From Cryptomeria japonica (taxonomy: Eukaryota; Streptophyta; Pinopsida; Cupressales; Cupressaceae), in assembly GCF_030272615.1 (NCBI RefSeq), contig NC_081408.1:308584450-308648449 (forward strand): a stretch of 64,000 nucleotides of DNA, read 5' to 3'. Of the stretch, positions 58,012 to 64,000 are shown piece by piece. Both the position numbers and the translations under genes were made by a program. The first letter of the stretch is position 1, and every line of letters starts with the position of its first letter. Under the pieces are notes generated by a model. That model searched no databases and was not told the DNA's origin. It saw nothing but the letters and a program-made list of their open reading frames with translations.

Positions 58012-58855
58012 TTTAGGTTTGTAGATTTCATAGACTAGAAAAGGTATTTTTATATCTCAAACTAAATATGTGAAGGAATTCCTGAAGATGTTTGGATTAG
58101 ATTACTCCAAACTAGTTGGAACTCCTATGGTGACTGGCTGCAAATTGTCTAAGAATGATAATTCTTTGAAAGCTAATTAGAGTTTGTATAAGTCTATGGT
58201 TGGTGGACTGTTATATCTTACTCAGACTAGGCCGAACATTATGCATGTTGTGTGCATGGCTACTAGATATCAAGCTGATCCAAAAGAGTCATGTCGTTGT
58301 TGTGAAGAGAATATTCATATACTTGAAAGGAACTGTGGATTATGGTTTGTGGTATCTGAGGAATGATGATTTTATGTTATGTTATTACACTAATGTTGAT
58401 TGCACTGGTGATGTTGATGACCAGAAGAGTACCTCCGATGGTGCTTTTTCTTAGGTAAGAAATTGGTTTCATGGGCTAGTAAGAAACAAGATTCAGTGTC
58501 CTTATCTATTGCTGAATTTGAGTAGATAGTTGCTACTGGTAGTTGCACTCAGGTGGTTTGAATGAAGCAAATGTTGAAGGATATCAGAGTTATTTATGAT
58601 GAGCCTATTGATATATACTATGACAATTTGAGTGTTATTAACATGTCAAAGAATCCAGTGCAACATTCAAAGTCTAGGCATTTATCAATTAAATATCATC
58701 ACTTGAGAGAAAAATTCAATGAAGAGGAAGTGAAGCTGGAATATGTATCTACAAAGGAACAAATTGATGATATTTTCACTAAGCCTTTGCCTACAGATAC
58801 ATTTGTCTATTTGAGAGACAAGTTAGGGGTATCCACCCCTCTTGATGAGAACTAG
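58012..58855 (+). pseudogene. Copia B RT end and RNase H
   Basis: The piece begins in the RT thumb (K-G-I-F-I/Q-T-K-Y-like region), continues with S-M-V-G-G-L-L-Y-L-T-Q-T-R-P-N-I, then RNase H with C-Y-Y-T-N-V-D-C (the first Asp of the usual Y-x-D-A-D is replaced) and ends A/D-D-I-F-T-K-P-L-P. Stops near 58178 and 58526 and a frameshift near 58450 break it. RT palm, integrase, protease and gag are gone, removed with the right part of element E. Confidence 0.85.
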
Positions 58856-58955
58856 ATGCATTGAGTTGCATCAATCTAGTGGATCTCAAAGCCTTATCTT
58901 TCTATCTGGATTGATGAGTTGGTGTTGCTCCTCTAGTGGAGTGGTCTGGTTATGT

Positions 58956-59143
58956 GTTTAAGGGGGAGAGTGAGTTTGGTTTTCAGTTTTGAGATCTTTG
59001 GCATTGTTGTGAAAGGGGGAGATAAGCATGTGAAAAACTATTTTATCTGCTTGATCTTAGGGAGAGTCTGTTTGAGATATTTCTTTCTTTTCACTTATTG
59101 TTTTTCACATTCATATGTTGCCATCAATGACAAAGGGGGAGAT
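58956..59143 (+). promoter_or_regulatory. Polypurine tracts of copia B
   Basis: AGGGGGAG tracts occur at about 58961-58970, 59013-59022 and 59131-59143; the last, CAAAGGGGGAGAT, touches the LTR at 59144. The arrangement is shared with copia A and element C. Confidence 0.7.
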
Positions 59144-60421
59144 TGTTTGACATTGTTGATACTAGGATATGTTGTTGTCACTGATGTCAACATATTCCTA
59201 CTCTGGTTGCAAATTGGTTCATTGGGATTATGGTTTGGTGGATGGAGTATTTATAATATCACTATATTCTTCTGTATTGGTTTTGGTGATCTGGTAGCTT
59301 AATTGATCATATCCTATGATCTGGTTTTGCAGTTTTTTTTATTAGTGCTTTGCAAAGCTCAGTATTTCCTCTGGTATATTTCGTTGTGATAAGATCTTGT
59401 GCTGATATTTTGGGATAGTGTTTGGGATGGTCTTGTGTATCTTCATTTCAGACGGATCATGATTTGGTGCTCTGCAAGTTATCTTTCTTCATGACTTGAG
59501 GTTCAGATGTTGATTGATGAAGATTTCATAAGTGGTGTTGGTGTAGTTGTTTTTGATGATTCTAACATGCTTGTTGGTGTTTCCTAATTGTGTCCTATTT
59601 GTTTTGATGATCTGCATTGATCGTTGTCTGAGTTATTGGTGATTTTACTGAACCAGTGATGTTCTTCGTGTTATGCGGTGTTTCTGTTGGTGTAGCGTGT
59701 TGCAGTTGGCCTTGGTGATATTTCCAATGGTGTTGAGCATTTGGGAATTTGAATTAGGTCCATGTTATTTCATGTAAATCATTATATTTATCTAATGGCC
59801 GATCTTTGTATCATGTGATGTAATTTTGTAATTGTGAGTTGAGGTTTTAGCCAACCTTGTTGTCAAGGTTGATGAATTGTATAAATAAGTGATATTGTTA
59901 TGTAATTTAGGTATCAAGGTTGTGTCTACATTATCAGAGAGTGGCATATGTGCGAACAAGTGATTCATCCTTTGACATTGTGATTGAGGAGAGATTGGTG
60001 TTGCATAGAAATCAGTTATGCTTAAGCGGAACTGTAATAAGGCCTTTGCAGATGCTATTATTGTAGTTCATTCATTTCAGATTGTAGTTTGAATCTTGTT
60101 ATAATTCAATGAGACTTCCCTGAGGGTTGTAGCCTTCCGGGTCATTATCTTTTGAGCAGTGAGCTCTAGGCAATGTTCCTGAATGCATGTGCATTCCCCA
60201 TTGTAATATTTTCACATACTACTACAGAGTATCATCTTATTGTGGGTAGGTTCCCACCGTGGTTTTTCCCTTAATCAAGTTTTCCATGTCAAAATCTTGG
60301 TGTTGTGTGTTGTGTTATCAATTTGCTTATCTTTGTTAATGTTGTAGTTTATCAGATCTATTTTTGTGATTAAGTTTGTAGATTCGATGAAATTTGATTC
60401 ACCCCCCCTCTCAGTTTTCCA
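59144..60421 (+). repeat. 3' LTR of copia B
   Basis: This LTR is 1278 bp and starts TGTTTGACATTG. TATAAATA is at 59880-59887, and the GTGGGTAGGTTCCCACCGTGG block and a C-rich run (CACCCCCCCTCTCAG) come near the end. It closes at about TTTTCCA. The 5-bp duplicate of the left flank (GTAGT at 45338-45342) is not seen at the right edge, where the end seems eroded. Confidence 0.8.
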
Positions 60422-60589
60422 CCATTGTTGTTGCTAATAGTAGTAGGATCCACATATATGAACAATTTCCCATCAATAGCTTCCCACAGATATCGATCTA
60501 TTAATAGATCCACCATCTTTAACTTCAACATCTTAAAATTATTTCTAGAATTTTTCTCCACCATTGTTCTCCCTGATGAACTTGCCATA
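60422..60589 (-). pseudogene. Copia D gag N-terminus
   Basis: ATG at 60589 opens M-A-S-S-S-G-R..., then F-K-M-L-K-L-K-M-V-D-L-L-I-D-R-Y-L-W-E-A-I-D-G, the start of a copia Gag. It breaks off at copia B and resumes at 45342. The primer-binding site and 5' LTR lie to the right. Confidence 0.8.
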
Positions 60590-60698
60590 TAAAATTTTAT
60601 GTAACAAAATCACAAATTATCTTCTACATAAGCTCCCATTCAAATATGGATCAATTAGAAAAACCCAATAAGCTACAATTGAAACCAAAGTTGATCAA

Positions 60699-60710
60699 GC
60701 TTTGATACCA
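60699..60710 (-). promoter_or_regulatory. Primer-binding site of copia D
   Basis: The minus strand reads TGGTATCAAAGC, the initiator Met-tRNA complement with one change (AAAGC for AGAGC), two bases inside the LTR edge at 60713. Confidence 0.85.
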
Positions 60711-60712
60711 CT

Positions 60713-61319
60713 TGTAAGGAAGTTAAGGTTGTAGAACAACTTCCTACACTAATCTTGAGAGGAGGGTAATGCAATTTTTGTTTTAGATCTTTACAATAGT
60801 TACTAAAACCTAATAGAAATAAACATAAATAACTTGCATATCACAATACAATGATTTATGTAAGAAAAAGCCTTTTGAGAGAAAAACCCCAAACTCCAAA
60901 AGTCGCCCAATATATTATTAAAAAATCAACAATATAATACAATATACTTTAAGAGAAAGCTTCTCACATGACGATCACCTATGTGGGAAAAAACCTTTTG
61001 AGAGAAAAACTCCAAACTCCAAAAGCCTCCCAATATATTATTAAAAAATCAATAATATAATACAATATACTTTCAGAGAAAGCTTCTCACGGGACTGTCA
61101 CCAACTAGAGATTCAAAAGTAACACAATAGCTATAAGACTCTTTCATACAACCTCCATCTCACACACCTAATATAGGAGATACAATACATGAAATTGTTA
61201 AATAGTATTACAAAACCATGAGCTAAAACCACCCAAAAAGTGGCACGCAACTTATCTCCAATACGAGATGCCCTATGATGTGTCAAAACACATATCAACA
61301 CATGTAACTCCCTTTTACA
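60713..61319 (-). repeat. 5' LTR of copia D
   Basis: The edges are TGTAAGGAAG (60713) and CCTTTTACA (61319). Inside is a 123-bp tandem duplication (60857-61102). No partner LTR is in the window because the other end of D was lost at 44487. Confidence 0.7.
60857..61102. repeat. 123-bp tandem duplication in D LTR
   Basis: Units 60857-60979 and 60980-61102 align along their whole length, with CCTTTTGAGAGAAAAAC, CCCAATATATTATTAAAAAA and GAGAAAGCTTCTCAC blocks. They fall in the R-like region of the LTR. Confidence 0.85.
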
Positions 61320-62103
61320 AATCATATTTCCAATATATTTTTATATTTCCTATTTTAGTAGACCCATCTTTTGAAAGCCATAACTTTTGAACCAAGCATT
61401 CGATCGAGAGACCGTTTGAAGTGCTGAAAAATATCATGAAGACTTCTATCAAGTTGTAACCCACTTTGCTAGTTTTAACCAATTTTGAGCCATTTTAGAA
61501 CCTTTAGGGCCAATTCAAACTTTCGTTCATAACTTTTGAAAAACAAAAAAAATAATATCTTGAAATCTAGACATGATCTTGCAACAAAAATTTATCAAAA
61601 TGCTTCTTTAGCCAATTCGTAGATTTAGGGAAATTTTTAGACCAATTCATTCTCAAATCTAAACCTACTATAAATAGTATCCTTACTTAAATGCAAGGCC
61701 AAGACACCATTTTTCCTAAAATAGAGCCCATGCTTCACATGTTTGTAACATGACTCCTAGTAAGTATTCAAGGATCTTACATGTCCTAGATGTCATGCCT
61801 TGTCTTTTTTATATGGCTCCTAGTAAGAATTTTCAGTTCTTACTAGTCCTAAATTCCATACCTTAATGTTGTGTATGTTCCATGCGTGTTATCAATGTTG
61901 GTCACATTTCTCACTTTGTACTTGCCTTTTATCTTGATATTGTATATTTACAAGTTCCTAAGTTTTGGGGTTACCACCTTGCCAAGTTTAGAGTCGTCTC
62001 ATCCCTTCAATATTTTGATGAAATAATATTTTTGGCATTTCTATACCTTATCGAGAGTATGAGTGTAAGTACATACTCTCACTAAAGTGGGGTCTAAATG
62101 TAA
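61320..62103 (+). other. 3' internal end of Tat-like element L
   Basis: No enzyme domains are seen. Two related units of about 55 bp (GACTCCTAGTAAGTATTC... near 61751 and GGCTCCTAGTAAGAATTT... near 61822) repeat. The end holds the purine tract CTAAAGTGGGGTCTAAA (about 62080-62096), just before the LTR. Confidence 0.45.
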
Positions 62104-64000
62104 TGTAGTAAATTGTATCCCTTTATAATTTCACACTAGGTTTGGACTCACTTTGGTAGTTGTGCCTAATTTATGCATGATTGTGCATAAGTTTATGATC
62201 ATTTTTATAAACTTGTTGTATTCCCCTATTTTAGACCATTGTTGTGATTTATTGTGCCTTGAATAGGGAACCTAATTCCTCTATCCTTGCAATTCATGCC
62301 CAACTTTTGATGCACAAAATTTGGTTTTCCAAATAATAGGAATTTTCCCTATGTTATCAGCCTTGCCTAGAAATTAAATTTGAAAAGATGTAAGTTGAAT
62401 ATAAAAGAAAATGCCTATCTCATTTCAAACCCTAAGTCTTGAAAAGCATTCAAATACGTCCTATGAGAAAATTGAAATCCATTTAGCATAGATCTGCAAT
62501 CAAAGAGAAAAACATTCAAGCATACATCTTTATTATAGCAATCATGATCAACCACATTATGTTTCTCCATGATGAAAGCATGCATTAACATTATGTAAGA
62601 CTTTATATCAATCCCTGTGTGATAATTCATGCAAAGGGTTTCATACTTGAGGTAACATTTGTTATTTCAACATTTCCATTATTGTTTTGTGTTTGTCCTC
62701 TCTAGGAAGTACACTCTTTTTCGTCATCATAGTTGTTGTGGAGGTGGAAACACCAACTCAAGGTTTGACTTAGGCAAGCCACTATACATCTCAACCCTTT
62801 TCTCTCATATTTCATGTGTGTAGGTTCAAATCTAATAATGAAAGTTTTATAGGAGTATAGAGTAAATTGTTACAAGCTGTGACAAACTTTGAATGGATGA
62901 AAAAGATAGGACTATGAGAAAGTGCGCCCTTTTCTTGCTATTTTGAGTTGAGTTTTGGAGAGATAGATCTAAAAGAGCTTGTGACTGCATATTTTGTCAC
63001 TTGTCTCGATTACAGGCACTTCCAGACTAGGGAACACTACATTGATGTTTGGTACATTTTGCTCTAGTTTTTAGATCTAGGTTCCTCTCTATGTCTCTGT
63101 CTCAGATTTGGCTAGCTAAGTTTGCTATTTTTCTGTAATTCTATTACTTGTGCTAAAAACACACATTTTTTCTATATAATTAACCTAGATCACATAACAA
63201 TCTCAATTTCATTTCAATAAAAGGGACATAATCTAAGTGTTTGTCTCTCCTATCAAGATTGTAGCTAAACCTACTAATTTTCCTAATGATATGCTATGAA
63301 ATTTTAGATCTTAGTTTGAATTCAATTAGGGTCCAATTTCTATACCAATTAGTTCTAAAGCTCAAGACCAAACCTATAGAATAATGGAAGTCAATGAAAC
63401 CATGTACATATTTCTCAACAATTTTCAAAGCTCACACGAAAAAATATACACAAGAATGTATGGAGCATATAAATAATGTATTTTATAAGCAAACAAAACA
63501 CACCTGTCAAATCATTCGCTTGTCAAATAGACCAAGTGTGGTATACAAGATTGTCATATATATACAACACTAAGAAATTAAATCTTACAATAAATGACAA
63601 ATCTTCTCTTTAGGTCCATAATGGATTCACATCCATAACCAAGTGCAGGATCCTCAACCTTTTGGTTGAAATCCTCATAATGAGTACATTCTAACATGTA
63701 TATTTAAGTAGAAGAGATTCATAGCCTCACCCAAATCTCTCTATTTTTCATGAGCATCCATTAATCATTTCATGCCAACTTTAAATGCAACCTACAAAAT
63801 CACAAAAATCCAAGAAAATGATTGATACTCAAAACCAAAGAGAACTGTATCCTCTCCAAAGGAAAATCACAAAAAACATCTCAACCAAAGACTCTAAGAG
63901 TTCTTGATGGAAAATCGACATGTTAACATTCCTTCAAAGAACATGAAGATAACCATTCTCTACCAACAACATCAACAATGGTAATGAACTCTCTTATAAT
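62104..64000 (+). repeat. LTR of element L (runs out of window)
   Basis: The start TGTAGTAAATTGTATCCC, then AATTTCACACT and CTCACTTTGGTAG, matches fragment M at 4181. A TATAAAAG box lies near 62400. The right end is not identified; sequence to 64000 shows no coding motifs and may include leader DNA beyond the LTR. Confidence 0.4.

Noticed and set aside
44487-60589. Two separate copia gag fragments unrelated to each other
   Set aside because: The left piece continues the Gag pattern where the right piece stops, both on the minus strand and with copia B exactly between, so they are one interrupted gag.

Overview
This window reads as plant nuclear DNA made almost entirely of decayed, nested retrotransposons. 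I found no intact host gene, no rRNA or tRNA gene and no CRISPR array. The organism is eukaryotic and a land plant: it carries Ty1-copia elements primed by initiator Met-tRNA, a Ty3-gypsy chromovirus with a chromodomain, Tat-lineage Ty3-gypsy elements with a second (archaeal-type) RNase H, a plant mobile domain (PMD) gene, and plant LINEs with DUF4283 ORF1 and a terminal RNase H. The AT-rich, heavily nested, old and mutated repeat content suggests a very large genome such as a conifer's. That last step is inference.

Layout, left to right. 1-8.1 kb: a copia-type LTR with its polypurine tract, two minus-strand LINE pieces, a Tat-like LTR start, and a minus-strand chromovirus pol remnant (chromodomain, integrase, RNase H, part of RT). 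About 8.2-44 kb: a low-complexity plus-strand element (J/K) without visible pol. It is interrupted by a 5'-truncated LINE (10.1-12.1 kb, with target-site duplication), by a minus-strand copia-like non-autonomous element C (about 15.7-22.3 kb) carrying two unusual ORFs, and, inside its 3' LTR, by a minus-strand gag-only Tat element H (23.06-43.2 kb). H itself contains a three-LTR copia array A (23195-32934, 5-bp duplication CCATT) and a 4.1-kb solo LTR G (36240-40368, 5-bp duplication CAAAG). 44-61.3 kb: a minus-strand copia D whose gag is split by a plus-strand copia B. B's 5' LTR is in turn split by a minus-strand Tat element E (46107-58011) that carries pol and, antisense to it, a three-exon PMD gene remnant. 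61.3-64 kb: the 3' end and LTR of another Tat-like element.

How the parts relate: copias A, B and C share LTR blocks and repeated polypurine tracts, so C, which has no recognisable enzymes, was probably moved by relatives of A or B. H has gag but no pol, and E has protease-to-integrase but no recognisable gag. All reading frames carry stops or frameshifts, so nothing here is predicted to be active.

Most notable: element C's coiled-coil/four-CCHC-knuckle protein plus a roughly 1050-codon ORF of unknown function, and the intron-containing antisense PMD gene inside E.
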